Source: Aliiroseovarius subalbicans (lineage in GTDB: Bacteria > Pseudomonadota > Alphaproteobacteria > Rhodobacterales > Rhodobacteraceae). From it: a stretch of DNA of 64,000 nucleotides. A program made the translations under genes and the position numbers. Position 1 is the stretch's first letter; each line of letters starts with the position of its first letter. Where the stretch lies: contig NZ_JALBYQ010000001.1 in the NCBI RefSeq assembly GCF_022678625.1, positions 1,139,895 through 1,203,894 on the forward strand. The letters run 5' to 3'. The notes beneath the pieces are model-generated. The model saw only the letters and a list, made by a program, of their open reading frames with translations. It made no database searches and was not told the origin of the DNA. Below are positions 18,479-27,223 of the stretch, one piece after another.

Positions 18479-20734
18479 ATGGCGGACAGCCAACAAAGCG
18501 ACAGCCGCAAGCTGCTGGTCAGCCTGCGTGAAACGCTTGCTGCGGCCTCGGCCGGGCAAGAGCGGTTGGACCGCATCACCACGCTGATCGCCGAAAGCAT
18601 GGGGGCCGAGGTCTGCTCGATTTACCTGTTTCGCGATGAACAGACGTTGGAGCTGTGCGCGACCGAAGGCCTGAAGGCCGAGGCCGTGCATGAAACCCGC
18701 CTGCGCGTGGGCGAAGGTCTGGTGGGCCGGGTCGCAAAACGGGCCAAGCCGATCAACACTCATGATGCGCCCTCTGAACGCGGTTTCCGCTACATGCCAG
18801 AAACGGGCGAGGAGATTTACACTTCCTTCCTGGGTGTGCCGATCCAGCGGCTGGGGGAAACCCTGGGCGTTTTGGTGGTGCAGTCGAAAGACGCGCGCGA
18901 CTATACGTCGGACGAGGTCTACGGCCTTGAGGTCGTGGCTATGGTCATCGCCGAGATGACCGAGCTGGGCGCGTTCGTCGGCGAAGGCGCGGCCCTGGCC
19001 GCCCTGCACCAGCGCCCGGTCACCTTCAAGGGGGGCGTGGGTCAGGAAGGCGCAGCGGAAGGCCAGGTTTGGCTGCATGAACCCCGCGTGGTTGTCACCA
19101 ACCCGGTCGCGGACGACCCGCAGGAAGAAACCCTGCGCCTGCAAGAGGCGGTGGAAACCCTGCGCGTGTCGGTTGATGAACTTCTGGCCACCGCGCAAAG
19201 CGCCGACAAGGACCAGATGCAGGTGCTCGAAGCCTACCGTATGTTCGCCAATTCCAAGGGTTGGATGCGGCGGATGGAAGAAGACATATCGCGCGGTCTC
19301 TCCGCCGAAGCTGCTGTAGAAAAAGAACAATCCGCCGCCCGAACCCGGATGGCACAGGTGCCGGATGCTTACCTGCGTGAACGGCTGCATGACCTGGACG
19401 ACCTGTCCAACCGCCTGTTGCGCATTCTGACAGGACAGGGCGGGGAAACCGGCGCTGAAATGCCCGATCACCCGATCCTGGTTGCCACCAACATCGGCCC
19501 CGGCGAGCTTCTGGAATACGGCCGTTCGCTGCGCGGCATCGTGCTTGAGGAAGGCTCGATCGCGAGCCATGCGGCCATTGTCGCGCGGGCGCTAGCGATC
19601 CCGCTGATCGTGCATGCCGGACGTGTCGCGACTGAGGCCTTGAACGGCGACCACATCCTTGTCGACGGCGAACACGGCATCGTGCACCTGCGCCCCGAGG
19701 AAACCATCATCGGCGCGTTTCGCGACAAGATGGCGATGGAGGCCGCGCAGCAGGAGCGCTACGTCTCGCTGCGCGACAAACCCGCAATGGGGTTGTGTGG
19801 CACCGAGGTGTCGCTGCACATGAACGCGGGCCTGATGGCGGACCTGCCGTCGCTTGAGGGCTCGGGGGCCGCCGGCGTCGGGCTGTTTCGCACCGAGCTT
19901 CAGTTCCTGACCGTCAGTCGCGTGCCGCGGCGGGGTGAATTGGCGGCGCTGTATTCGCGCGTGCTGGACGCGGCCAAGGGCAAGCGCGTGGTGTTTCGCA
20001 CGCTCGATATCGGCTCGGACAAGGTGCTGCCTTACATGAACCCGCTGGACGAACCCAACCCCGCATTGGGGTGGCGGGCGATCCGGGTCGGGCTGGACAA
20101 GCCCGGCGTCATGCGCATGCAATTGCAGGCGCTGATCCGCGCGGCCGCCGGGCGCAAGCTGTCGGTCATGTTCCCTTTTATCGCGCAATTGCAAGAGTTT
20201 ACCGACGCGCGCGAAATCCTGTTGGCCGAGGTCGAGCGTGAACGGCGGCTGGGCCATGTCCTGCCCGAGGATCTTGAGATCGGTGCTATGCTGGAGACCC
20301 CGTCGATGGTGTTCGCACCCCAACAGTTTTTCGAGATGGCGGATTTCATTTCGATCGGCGGCAATGACCTCAAACAGTTCTTCTATGCCGCTGACCGGGA
20401 AAACGAACGCGTGCGCCGGCGCTATGACACGCTGAACGTGAGCTTTCTGAACCTGATCGAGGAAATCGTAACCCGTTGCGCTGCAGCCCGAACGCCGCTC
20501 AGTTTCTGTGGCGAGGATGCCGGGCGACCAATCGAGGCGGTCTGTTTCGCGGCCCTTGGCATGCGCCACCTGTCGATGCGCCCTGCCTCGGTCGGGCCGG
20601 TGAAGCACCTGATCCGGCGCACCGATGTCGACGCCCTGAAAGAGGTGATCGACGAGGCCCGCCTATCCGGCGCGCAATCCGTGCGCCCCGCAGTGTTGGA
20701 ATGGATGACCCGCAAGGGTAAAAGTTCAACTTGA
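18479..20734 (+). CDS. ptsP: Phosphoenolpyruvate--protein phosphotransferase PtsP (EI-Ntr)
   Basis: First enzyme of the nitrogen-related phosphotransferase system, moving phosphate from PEP to NPr. The 751 residues hold an N-terminal GAF sensor domain (about 1-160; in EI-Ntr proteins it binds glutamine), a linker helix, the phosphohistidine domain with His364 in GSIASHAAIVAR, and a PEP-binding barrel ending with the FCGEDAGRP loop. An in-frame TTG eight codons upstream is less likely than this ATG. Partners NPr and EIIA-Ntr are not in the window. The system is regulatory rather than sugar-transporting. Confidence 0.95.
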   Translation: MADSQQSDSRKLLVSLRETLAAASAGQERLDRITTLIAESMGAEVCSIYLFRDEQTLELCATEGLKAEAVHETRLRVGEGLVGRVAKRAKPINTHDAPSERGFRYMPETGEEIYTSFLGVPIQRLGETLGVLVVQSKDARDYTSDEVYGLEVVAMVIAEMTELGAFVGEGAALAALHQRPVTFKGGVGQEGAAEGQVWLHEPRVVVTNPVADDPQEETLRLQEAVETLRVSVDELLATAQSADKDQMQVLEAYRMFANSKGWMRRMEEDISRGLSAEAAVEKEQSAARTRMAQVPDAYLRERLHDLDDLSNRLLRILTGQGGETGAEMPDHPILVATNIGPGELLEYGRSLRGIVLEEGSIASHAAIVARALAIPLIVHAGRVATEALNGDHILVDGEHGIVHLRPEETIIGAFRDKMAMEAAQQERYVSLRDKPAMGLCGTEVSLHMNAGLMADLPSLEGSGAAGVGLFRTELQFLTVSRVPRRGELAALYSRVLDAAKGKRVVFRTLDIGSDKVLPYMNPLDEPNPALGWRAIRVGLDKPGVMRMQLQALIRAAAGRKLSVMFPFIAQLQEFTDAREILLAEVERERRLGHVLPEDLEIGAMLETPSMVFAPQQFFEMADFISIGGNDLKQFFYAADRENERVRRRYDTLNVSFLNLIEEIVTRCAAARTPLSFCGEDAGRPIEAVCFAALGMRHLSMRPASVGPVKHLIRRTDVDALKEVIDEARLSGAQSVRPAVLEWMTRKGKSST

Positions 20735-20802
20735 TCCGGTTTCATTAAGGGTATTTTTGCACTTCGCGCCGACGCTGGGTGAAACAGCGACGGAGGCGAA
20801 AC

Positions 20803-21030
20803 ATGCAACTTTGTGTCATCCTACTGGGCCTTTTGGCCGGCTCATTTGGCGCGCTTGCGGCCTTCGGATCGACCCAGACGATGTGGCTGGCTGTTCTCAG
20901 TTATGTGGTTATGTCGATGGGCGCGCTGGTCTTTGCTGGCGCGATCTGGGCGATGGCCCCGATGGCCCGCGCGGTGCGCGCCAAACAGCACAGGCCGTCA
21001 CCCCGGGGTGGACCGCGTCACCTTCCCTGA
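20803..21030 (+). CDS. Small two-helix membrane protein
   Basis: A 75-residue protein with two predicted membrane helices (about 4-22 and 27-52) and a basic tail. The ATG is preceded by GGAGGCG at good spacing and lies 68 bp after ptsP. The last 33 bp overlap the 3' end of the convergent acetyltransferase gene, so the true end could be questioned. No known family. The clear ribosome site and hydrophobic pattern favour a real gene. Confidence 0.6.
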   Translation: MQLCVILLGLLAGSFGALAAFGSTQTMWLAVLSYVVMSMGALVFAGAIWAMAPMARAVRAKQHRPSPRGGPRHLP

Positions 21031-21489
21031 CACACCAGACCAGGCGCCCGGCATCAGATCGAGCCCCAGAACCCGGTCGGGGTTCGTGGGTGGCGGCATG
21101 AGAACCCCATCGCGGCGGGAAAACCCGAACCGGCCATAGTAAGGCGCATCTCCGACCAGAAGCACGCGGGACCAGCCCTGCGGGGCCGCGCGCTCCAAAG
21201 CATCGCGGATCAGCAGCCCACCCAACCCTTCGCCCTGGCGGGTCGGGTGCACCGCGACCGGGCCAAGCAACAGGGTCCGGGCCCCGCCGACCATCACCGG
21301 CCAGAACCGGATTGCACCACCAAGGATGCCAGCTGGATCGCGGGCGACCAGCGACAGGCCCGCAACCGGGTCGATGCCGTCGCGCAGGCGATAGGACGAC
21401 AGCGCCTCGCGTCCCGGTGCAAAGCACAGGTCATAGAGTGCTTCGACCTCCCACCAATCGTCCGGTTGTTCCGTTTCGAGGCTATACAC
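20998..21489 (-). CDS. GNAT family N-acetyltransferase
   Basis: A 163-residue acetyltransferase. The central LGPVAVHPTRQGEGLGGLLIRDALE is the acetyl-CoA-binding motif A (Q-x-x-G-x-G/A), followed by VLLVGDAPYYGRFGF, typical of the YhbS-like GNAT group. The start is a GTG with an AGGGCAGGG-rich leader. It is convergent with the small membrane protein gene and divergent from the flavin-reductase-like gene. The acceptor substrate is unknown. Confidence 0.87.
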   Translation of the reverse strand: MYSLETEQPDDWWEVEALYDLCFAPGREALSSYRLRDGIDPVAGLSLVARDPAGILGGAIRFWPVMVGGARTLLLGPVAVHPTRQGEGLGGLLIRDALERAAPQGWSRVLLVGDAPYYGRFGFSRRDGVLMPPPTNPDRVLGLDLMPGAWSGVSGKVTRSTPG

Positions 21490-21560
21490 CCCTGCCCTCG
21501 CGTGTTTTTCTGACTTTCACCCGCCCTAGCACGGGGCGCGAAAGGGGCAAAGGAAAAGCC

Positions 21561-22166
21561 ATGTTTTATGAGCCGAAAAACGGGCACGGCCTGCCACACA
21601 ACCCGTTCAACGCCCTCATTGCCCCGCGCCCGATCGCATGGATTTCAACCCGGGACTCGGAGGGCCACGACAATCTGGCGCCCTATTCCTTTTTCAACGG
21701 CGTGGCCTATGAACCGCCGCAGGTGATGTTCGCCACCACCGGTGGCAAGGCGGACCGCGCCCTTGGCAAGGACACGCTGGACAACATCCGCGACACCGGC
21801 GTGTTCTGCGTGCATGTGGTCGAAGAGGCCGCGACCGAGGCGATGAACACAAGCGCGGGTAGCTATGCCCGCGATGTCGATGAATTTTCCCGCGCTGGGC
21901 TTGACCGGGTCGACTGTGACATGATCGCCTGTTCGCGCATCATGAACGCCCCGGCTGCGCTGGAATGCCGCCTGACCCAAATCACGCAATTGCCCGGCGC
22001 CGCCAACCACGTTTGTTTCGGCGAAGTGGTGGGCATTCACCTGCGCGACGATTGCCTGGTCGAGGGCAAGTTCGACGTGACCACCTTCCGCCCGCTCGCG
22101 CGACTTGGCTACCGCGACTATGCGGTGGTGCGCGATGCTTTCACTTTGAAACGGCCGGGCGAATAG
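21561..22166 (+). CDS. Flavin reductase-like domain protein (DIM6/NTAB family)
   Basis: A 201-residue protein of the FMN-binding split-barrel type. NPFNALIAPRPIAWIST near the N-terminus is the characteristic FMN-binding opening, and LAPYSFFNGVAYEPP is the second conserved block. Members act as NAD(P)H:flavin reductases or bind FMN with unknown roles. AGGAAAAGCC precedes the chosen ATG. The frame extends further upstream in non-protein-like sequence. Confidence 0.87.
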   Translation: MFYEPKNGHGLPHNPFNALIAPRPIAWISTRDSEGHDNLAPYSFFNGVAYEPPQVMFATTGGKADRALGKDTLDNIRDTGVFCVHVVEEAATEAMNTSAGSYARDVDEFSRAGLDRVDCDMIACSRIMNAPAALECRLTQITQLPGAANHVCFGEVVGIHLRDDCLVEGKFDVTTFRPLARLGYRDYAVVRDAFTLKRPGE

Positions 22167-22252
22167 ATAGGCTCATCCCACAAACAGGGAGGGTGACATG
22201 ATCAAAGCGGCTTGAGGTTCCATTCAACGCTTTACCCCGAAAAGGAGGGATC

Positions 22253-22903
22253 ATGCCCTTTGCCCTGCCCGACGCAGGCTGCGTCACCCCTGTCATCCTG
22301 CCCGATGGCACGCCCCATGCGGGCACCGTGTTTCTGAAGAACGTGATCGACCATCCCCAGATCGAGGTGGGGGAGTTCACCTATGCCTCGGTCTTCGATC
22401 CGCCTGCGCCGGACGGTTGGGCCGCGATGCTGGCGCCGTATCTGTTTCCAATGTCGAAAGAGCGGTTGGTGATTGGCCGGTTCTGCCAGATTGCGCTTGG
22501 CGTGCGGTTCATCACCGCCTCGGCGAACCACGCCTTTGACGGGCTGACCAGCTTCCCGTTCTCGACCTTTGCCTTGCAGAGCGAGACGCCCGAACAGCCG
22601 GACCAGCGCCACACGATCGTGGGCCACGATGTCTGGATCGGCTATGGCGCGATGATTTGCCCGGGTGCGCGTATCGGTAACGGCGTGATCGTCGGTGCAG
22701 GCGCTGTGGTTCGGGGCATTGTGCCGGACTATGCCGTCGTCACCGGAAACCCGGCGCAGGTGGCGCGGATGCGGTTTGCCCCGGACCAGATCGCGCGTCT
22801 GAACCACCTGGCCTGGTGGCACTGGCCAGTCGACCGCATCGCTGCCGCCCGCCCCGCACTTGAGGCAGGCGACCTTGATGCACTGGAGGCGCTGGCGTCC
22901 TAG
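22253..22903 (+). CDS. CatB-related O-acetyltransferase (hexapeptide repeat)
   Basis: A 216-residue left-handed beta-helix acetyltransferase. Hexapeptide-type repeats run through VGHDVWIGYGAMICPGARIGNG and VIVGAGAVVRG, and the C-terminal LAWWHWP motif is typical of the xenobiotic (chloramphenicol/streptogramin) acetyltransferase subgroup. This subgroup also includes many sugar or antibiotic-unrelated enzymes, so drug resistance should not be assumed. AAGGAGGG precedes the ATG. A five-codon mini-frame with its own ribosome site lies 38 bp upstream. Confidence 0.85.
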   Translation: MPFALPDAGCVTPVILPDGTPHAGTVFLKNVIDHPQIEVGEFTYASVFDPPAPDGWAAMLAPYLFPMSKERLVIGRFCQIALGVRFITASANHAFDGLTSFPFSTFALQSETPEQPDQRHTIVGHDVWIGYGAMICPGARIGNGVIVGAGAVVRGIVPDYAVVTGNPAQVARMRFAPDQIARLNHLAWWHWPVDRIAAARPALEAGDLDALEALAS

Positions 22904-22910
22904 TCCGCGC

Positions 22911-24575
22911 CTAGTGCCCGCCCAGAATGCCCGTGCGCACGGAATAATCCACGGCGACCTCGTAATCGGGGTCGTCGTCGCTGTCGACCATCAGGTGGCC
23001 CGCTTTGGTCAGCAGGTCATGGCAGTCGCGGCTGAGGTGGCGCAGCTGAATCTTCTTGCCCGCCGCTTCATACTTCAGCGCCACCGCTTCGATGGCTTGC
23101 AGGGCGGATTGGTCTACCACGCGGCTGTCAGCAAATTCGATCACCACGGTGCCAGGGTCATCGGACACGGTGAACAGCTCCACGAAGCCTTCGGCGGACC
23201 CGAAGAACAGCGGCCCTTCGATGCGATAGATCTTGGTGTCCTCACCCGCCAGGTAGCTTTCGGCATGGATGCGCGAGGCGTTGTTCCAGGCATAGGCCAG
23301 GGCCGAGACGATCACGCCGACGACCACGGCAACTGCAAGGTCTTCGTAAACCGTGACGGCGGTGACCAGCACGATGACAAAGGCGTCGGTGCGCGGCACC
23401 CGGCGCAGGATTTTCAGCGAGTTCCAGGCGAAGGTGCCGATCACGACCATGAACATCACGCCCACCAGAGCAGCCAGCGGGATGCGTTCAATCAAGGGCG
23501 AGGCGACAACGATGAAGGCGAGAAGGAACAGCGCGGCAGCGATGCCCGCGATCCGGGTGCGGCCGCCTGATTTCACGTTGATCATCGACTGACCAATCAT
23601 GGCGCAACCGCCCATGCCGCCGAAAAATCCTGTGACTACATTTGACGTGCCCTGGGCGATGCATTCCTGCGAGGCGCCGCCACGCTGGCCGGTCATTTCG
23701 CCGACCAGGTTCAGGGTCAGAAGGCTTTCGATCAACCCGATCGCCGCCAGGATCACCGCATAAGGCAGGATGATCCACAGCGTTTCCAGCGTGAACGGGG
23801 CCAGCAGCGCCGGCGCGTAAATGCCCTCCCCATTGCCGAAAGGCACGTGGAAGGCGGGAAACCCACCGCTGATCGACGCCATGTCGCCCACGGTCGGGAC
23901 ATTGATGCCAAAGGCAATCACGATGGCGGCAACAATGCCAATGCCCGCCAGCGGCGCCGGGATCAGCTTGGTCACTTTTGGCGTGCCCCAGATGATCAGC
24001 ATGGTCAGGCCGACAAGGCCCAGCATGGCCACCAGCGGCATACCGGTCAGCCATTCCCCGCCCGAAGCGCCGTGCCCCGAGGCCTCGACCGAACCGGGAA
24101 CCTTGAACTGCGTCATCTGCGCCAGGAAAATCACGATCGCCAGACCGTTCACGAAGCCCAGCATCACCGGATGTGGCACCAGCCGGATGAACTTGCCCCA
24201 ATGCATGATGCCCGCGAAAATCTGCAAGATGCCCATCAGGATGACGGTGGCGAACAGGTATTCCACGCCATGGTCGGCCACAAGAGCCACCATGACCACC
24301 GCCAGCGCGCCCGTCGCGCCGGAAATCATACCCGGACGCCCGCCGATCAGCGCCGTGATCAACCCCACCATGAAGGCAGCATAAAGCCCGACCAGCGGGT
24401 GCACACCTGCAACGAAAGCAAAGGCCACCGCTTCGGGCACCAGCGCCAGAGCGACGGTCAGACCGGACAGAATTTCGATCCGGATCCGGCCTGCATTCAG
24501 CGGCTCACCCTGGCTCAGACGCAGGTCGGGTTTCTGAATACGGGAGGCATAGGAGGCCAGAAGGGCTCGGGGCAA
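22911..24575 (-). CDS. SulP family anion transporter (SLC26-like) with STAS domain
   Basis: A 554-residue inner-membrane transporter. The first helix carries the family signature ILSGLTVALALVPEAVAFAFVAG, about 12-14 helices follow, and a cytoplasmic STAS domain lies from about 430 onward. Such proteins carry sulfate, bicarbonate or dicarboxylates. The frame runs upstream to 24674, but that part is intergenic-like. The best start is a TTG at 24575 preceded by AGATAGGTGATCCC, with no in-frame ATG available. The gene is divergent from mtnP, and a 12 bp palindrome sits between them. Confidence 0.88.
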   Translation of the reverse strand: MPRALLASYASRIQKPDLRLSQGEPLNAGRIRIEILSGLTVALALVPEAVAFAFVAGVHPLVGLYAAFMVGLITALIGGRPGMISGATGALAVVMVALVADHGVEYLFATVILMGILQIFAGIMHWGKFIRLVPHPVMLGFVNGLAIVIFLAQMTQFKVPGSVEASGHGASGGEWLTGMPLVAMLGLVGLTMLIIWGTPKVTKLIPAPLAGIGIVAAIVIAFGINVPTVGDMASISGGFPAFHVPFGNGEGIYAPALLAPFTLETLWIILPYAVILAAIGLIESLLTLNLVGEMTGQRGGASQECIAQGTSNVVTGFFGGMGGCAMIGQSMINVKSGGRTRIAGIAAALFLLAFIVVASPLIERIPLAALVGVMFMVVIGTFAWNSLKILRRVPRTDAFVIVLVTAVTVYEDLAVAVVVGVIVSALAYAWNNASRIHAESYLAGEDTKIYRIEGPLFFGSAEGFVELFTVSDDPGTVVIEFADSRVVDQSALQAIEAVALKYEAAGKKIQLRHLSRDCHDLLTKAGHLMVDSDDDPDYEVAVDYSVRTGILGGH

Positions 24576-24620
24576 GGGATCACCTATCTTGTGGGAGTGG
24601 TCGCGTGGATTTGAACCGCG

Positions 24621-24632
24621 TTTAGCGCTAAA
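24621..24632. promoter_or_regulatory. Perfect 12 bp palindrome, operator candidate
   Basis: TTTAGCGCTAAA reads identically on both strands, with a central CG as in many LacI-family operators. It lies 46 bp upstream of the SulP TTG start and 108 bp upstream of mtnP, so one regulator could control both divergent genes. No cognate regulator gene is adjacent. Confidence 0.45.
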
Positions 24633-24739
24633 ATCCCGATGCGTCCAGCAGGTAGGCACGGCGTGCGCCCTCACGGGGAATTCAGTTGAAATCCCGGCAC
24701 AGCTTTGCGACCAGTAAACTTGGCAAATCGGAGACAGAC

Positions 24740-25612
24740 ATGGATACGATGATCGGTGTGATCGGCGGCTCAGGCCTTTATGAAATCGACGGGCTGGAAC
24801 AAGCGCAATGGGTCACGGTGAACACGCCCTGGGGGGCGCCGTCGGATGCGATCCTGACCGGGGTGCTGGGCGGTGTGAAAATGGCGTTCCTGCCGCGTCA
24901 CGGTCGCGGCCATGTGCATTCGCCCTCCACCGTGCCCTACCGCGCCAATATCGATGCGCTCAAGCGGCTGGGCGTGACCGATGTGATCAGCGTCTCAGCC
25001 TGCGGGTCGTTCCGAGAAGATATGGCGCCGGGCGATTTTGTCATTGTGGATCAATTCATTGACCGCACCTTCGCGCGTGAGAAAAGCTTTTTCGGCACCG
25101 GTTGCGTGGCGCATGTCTCGGTGGCCCATCCGACCTGCCCGCGCTTGGGCGACGCCTGTCACGAGGCCGCGAAAGACGCGGGCATCACTGTGCACATGGG
25201 CGGCACCTATCTGGCGATGGAGGGCCCGCAGTTCAGCTCGGTCGCCGAAAGCCGGATGTACCGCGAAAGCTGGAAGGCGGACGTGATCGGCATGACCAAC
25301 ATGCCCGAGGCAAAATTGGCCCGCGAGGCCGAGCTGGATTACGCCAGCGTGGCGATGATCACCGATTATGACAGCTGGCACCCCGAGCACGGCACGGTGG
25401 ATATCTCGGATATCATCGCGACGCTGACCGGCAATGCCGACAAGGGCCGCGCGCTGGTCAGCCGCCTGCCTGCGTTGCTCGGTGCCGACCGCGCGCCCTG
25501 CCCGCATCATTGCGATCGGGCGCTTGACTACGCGATCCTGACCGCCCCCGACGCGCGCGATCCCGCGCTTGTGGCCAAGCTGGATGCGGTGGCCGGGCGC
25601 GTGCTGAGCTGA
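24740..25612 (+). CDS. mtnP: S-methyl-5'-thioadenosine phosphorylase
   Basis: Splits 5'-methylthioadenosine with phosphate into adenine and 5-methylthioribose-1-phosphate. The 290-residue nucleoside phosphorylase opens IGVIGGSGLYEIDGL and shows FLPRHGRGHVHSPS (substrate loop), GDFVIVDQFIDRT, and MEGPQFSSVAESRMYR, all standard for the MTAP family. ATG 24740, with GGAGACAGAC upstream, is preferred over an earlier in-frame start. Followed after 75 bp by yjjI-like, yjjW-like and apt genes on the same strand. The adenine product is the substrate of Apt three genes later. Confidence 0.95.
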   Translation: MDTMIGVIGGSGLYEIDGLEQAQWVTVNTPWGAPSDAILTGVLGGVKMAFLPRHGRGHVHSPSTVPYRANIDALKRLGVTDVISVSACGSFREDMAPGDFVIVDQFIDRTFAREKSFFGTGCVAHVSVAHPTCPRLGDACHEAAKDAGITVHMGGTYLAMEGPQFSSVAESRMYRESWKADVIGMTNMPEAKLAREAELDYASVAMITDYDSWHPEHGTVDISDIIATLTGNADKGRALVSRLPALLGADRAPCPHHCDRALDYAILTAPDARDPALVAKLDAVAGRVLS

Positions 25613-25622
25613 CTCAAGTCAA
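25609..25622. promoter_or_regulatory. Weak FNR-like box before the glycyl radical enzyme gene
   Basis: CTGAC-TCAA-GTCAA resembles the FNR/FnrL consensus TTGAT-N4-ATCAA at 7 of 10 defined positions and overlaps the mtnP stop codon, 66 bp before the yjjI-like start. Oxygen-responsive control would fit an oxygen-sensitive enzyme, but the match is poor. Confidence 0.25.
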
Positions 25623-25687
25623 GGACGGTGCGTGAAATCGTGCTAGACTGCATCCGACCCTGCCCGTTGGCAGGCAAGGAGTGAGCC

Positions 25688-27223
25688 ATGTCCGACACCC
25701 AAGACAGATTGCGTCAGATCGTTTCAGATCCGACCCTGAGCCCGGCGCAGAAACGCGGATACCTGGCCGTCGAGGCCGAGAACATGCTGCCTTATCCGGC
25801 GCTGGACGCCGATGTGGTCGAGGCGCTTGAGGCGCGGCTGATCTGCGACATGTACGAAGGCCACGCCCCCTATCGCCCGCGCTATGTCCTGCCCGATTAC
25901 GCAGTGGTGCTGCGCGACGGCAGCAGCTGGTTGGAGCTGGAGGCGCCGCGTGATCTGGACGAGGCGATTTCGACCTTGCAGATCGCTTACCATCACGTGC
26001 CGTCGATCACCGGGATGCCGGTGTTCCTGGGCGATCTCGACGCACTTCTCCTGCCTTTTTGTGAGGGCGTGACTGACGATGATTTGTACAAGAAAATCAA
26101 ACTGTTCTGGCGCTACCTTGATCGGGTTTTGCCGGATGCCTTCATGCATGCCAACATCGGCCCCAGCGACAATCGCGTGGCGCGCGCCATCCTGCGGGTG
26201 GACGCCGAACTGGGTCAGATCGCGCCCAATCTTACGTTCAAATATGACCCGGAGGTCAGCACGCCTGACATCTTGCGGCTGGCCACGGCGAATATCGCCA
26301 AATGCTCGAAACCGCAAATCGCGAACCACCCCGTTCACGCGGCGACTTTCGACGATCGCGGCTATGGCATCGTCAGCTGTTACAACGCGCTGCCGCTGTG
26401 TGGCGGGTCTTCGACCCTGACCCGGATCAACTTGAAGAAGGTGGCGGAAAGCGCTGAAAACGAACAAGACTTCTTTGATCGCGCCCTGCCATGTGCGATT
26501 GACCTCAACTTCCGCCTGACCCAGGCGCGGATTGATCATCTGTATGAGAAATCGGGCTTCTTCCAGTCGTTCCTGGCGCAGGAGGGTTGGATCAACCCCG
26601 ACCGCTTCACCGCCATGTATGGCATCTTTGCGATGGCCGAGGCGGTGAACCTGTTGCAGGACCAGGCGGGCCGCGCCGGGCGATATGGCTTTGACGACGC
26701 GGCCAATGCGCTGGGACACCGGATCTCGAAACATTTGGCTGATGCTGTCGCCGCCCGTCCCATGCGCCATGTCTGGCAGGGTCGGGCCATGCTGCATTCC
26801 CAGGCTGGCCTGTCCAACGACGTGGACGCCACACCGGGCGTGCGCATCCCTTATGGGACCGAACCCGACCCGGTCAGCCATGTGCGCGCACTGGCCCCGC
26901 ATCACGCCTTTTACGGGTCCGGGATCAGCGAAATCCTGACCATTGATGAAACCGTGAAACAGAACCCCGAGGCGCTGTTCCAGCTGTGCAAAGGCGCCTT
27001 TGCCGAAGGGTTCCGCGAGTTTACCGCAAACGTCGCCTCAAACGACCTCGTGCGGGTCACGGGGTACATGGTACGCCTGTCGGATATTGAGAAATTCCGC
27101 GCCTGCGAAGGGTCGCGCATAAACACGACCGCCTTGGGGGCCGAGGCCGCCGAGGTGACCGGCATCCTTGATCGCAAACCCCGTGTGGTGGCCCATGAGC
27201 AATCCGCAGGCTACGGTCAATAA
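25688..27223 (+). CDS. yjjI: YjjI-family glycyl radical enzyme
   Basis: A 511-residue radical enzyme, close to the length of E. coli YjjI (family formerly DUF3029). The C-terminal glycyl radical loop is VRVTGYMVRLSD with Gly459 as the radical site. Candidate thiyl cysteines are Cys231 (VSCYN) and Cys238 (PLCGGS). The activase gene begins 29 bp before this stop codon, so the pair is translationally coupled. The glycyl radical is destroyed by oxygen, so the enzyme should work only under anaerobic or microaerobic conditions. The reaction is not known to me. The placement between mtnP and apt suggests a substrate derived from nucleosides or methylthioribose. Confidence 0.9.
   Translation: MSDTQDRLRQIVSDPTLSPAQKRGYLAVEAENMLPYPALDADVVEALEARLICDMYEGHAPYRPRYVLPDYAVVLRDGSSWLELEAPRDLDEAISTLQIAYHHVPSITGMPVFLGDLDALLLPFCEGVTDDDLYKKIKLFWRYLDRVLPDAFMHANIGPSDNRVARAILRVDAELGQIAPNLTFKYDPEVSTPDILRLATANIAKCSKPQIANHPVHAATFDDRGYGIVSCYNALPLCGGSSTLTRINLKKVAESAENEQDFFDRALPCAIDLNFRLTQARIDHLYEKSGFFQSFLAQEGWINPDRFTAMYGIFAMAEAVNLLQDQAGRAGRYGFDDAANALGHRISKHLADAVAARPMRHVWQGRAMLHSQAGLSNDVDATPGVRIPYGTEPDPVSHVRALAPHHAFYGSGISEILTIDETVKQNPEALFQLCKGAFAEGFREFTANVASNDLVRVTGYMVRLSDIEKFRACEGSRINTTALGAEAAEVTGILDRKPRVVAHEQSAGYGQ

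Noticed and set aside
22253-22903. Antibiotic resistance by the CatB-like acetyltransferase
   Set aside because: The xenobiotic acetyltransferase subgroup has many members with other substrates, and no mobile element or resistance context is present.
24590-24650. SAM-II riboswitch resemblance (ATTTGAACCG ... GCTAAA) near mtnP
   Set aside because: The obligatory middle block with CTTGC and the closing CCAC strand is missing, so the pseudoknot cannot form. The GCTAAA is explained by the 12 bp palindrome.
24593-24660. A tRNA-like 3' half on the minus strand (GGTTCAAATCC followed by ACGCGACCA) upstream of the SulP gene
   Set aside because: No 5' acceptor strand complementary to the 3' end exists in the expected 70-90 bases, the T stem has a mismatch, and no anticodon arm can be drawn.
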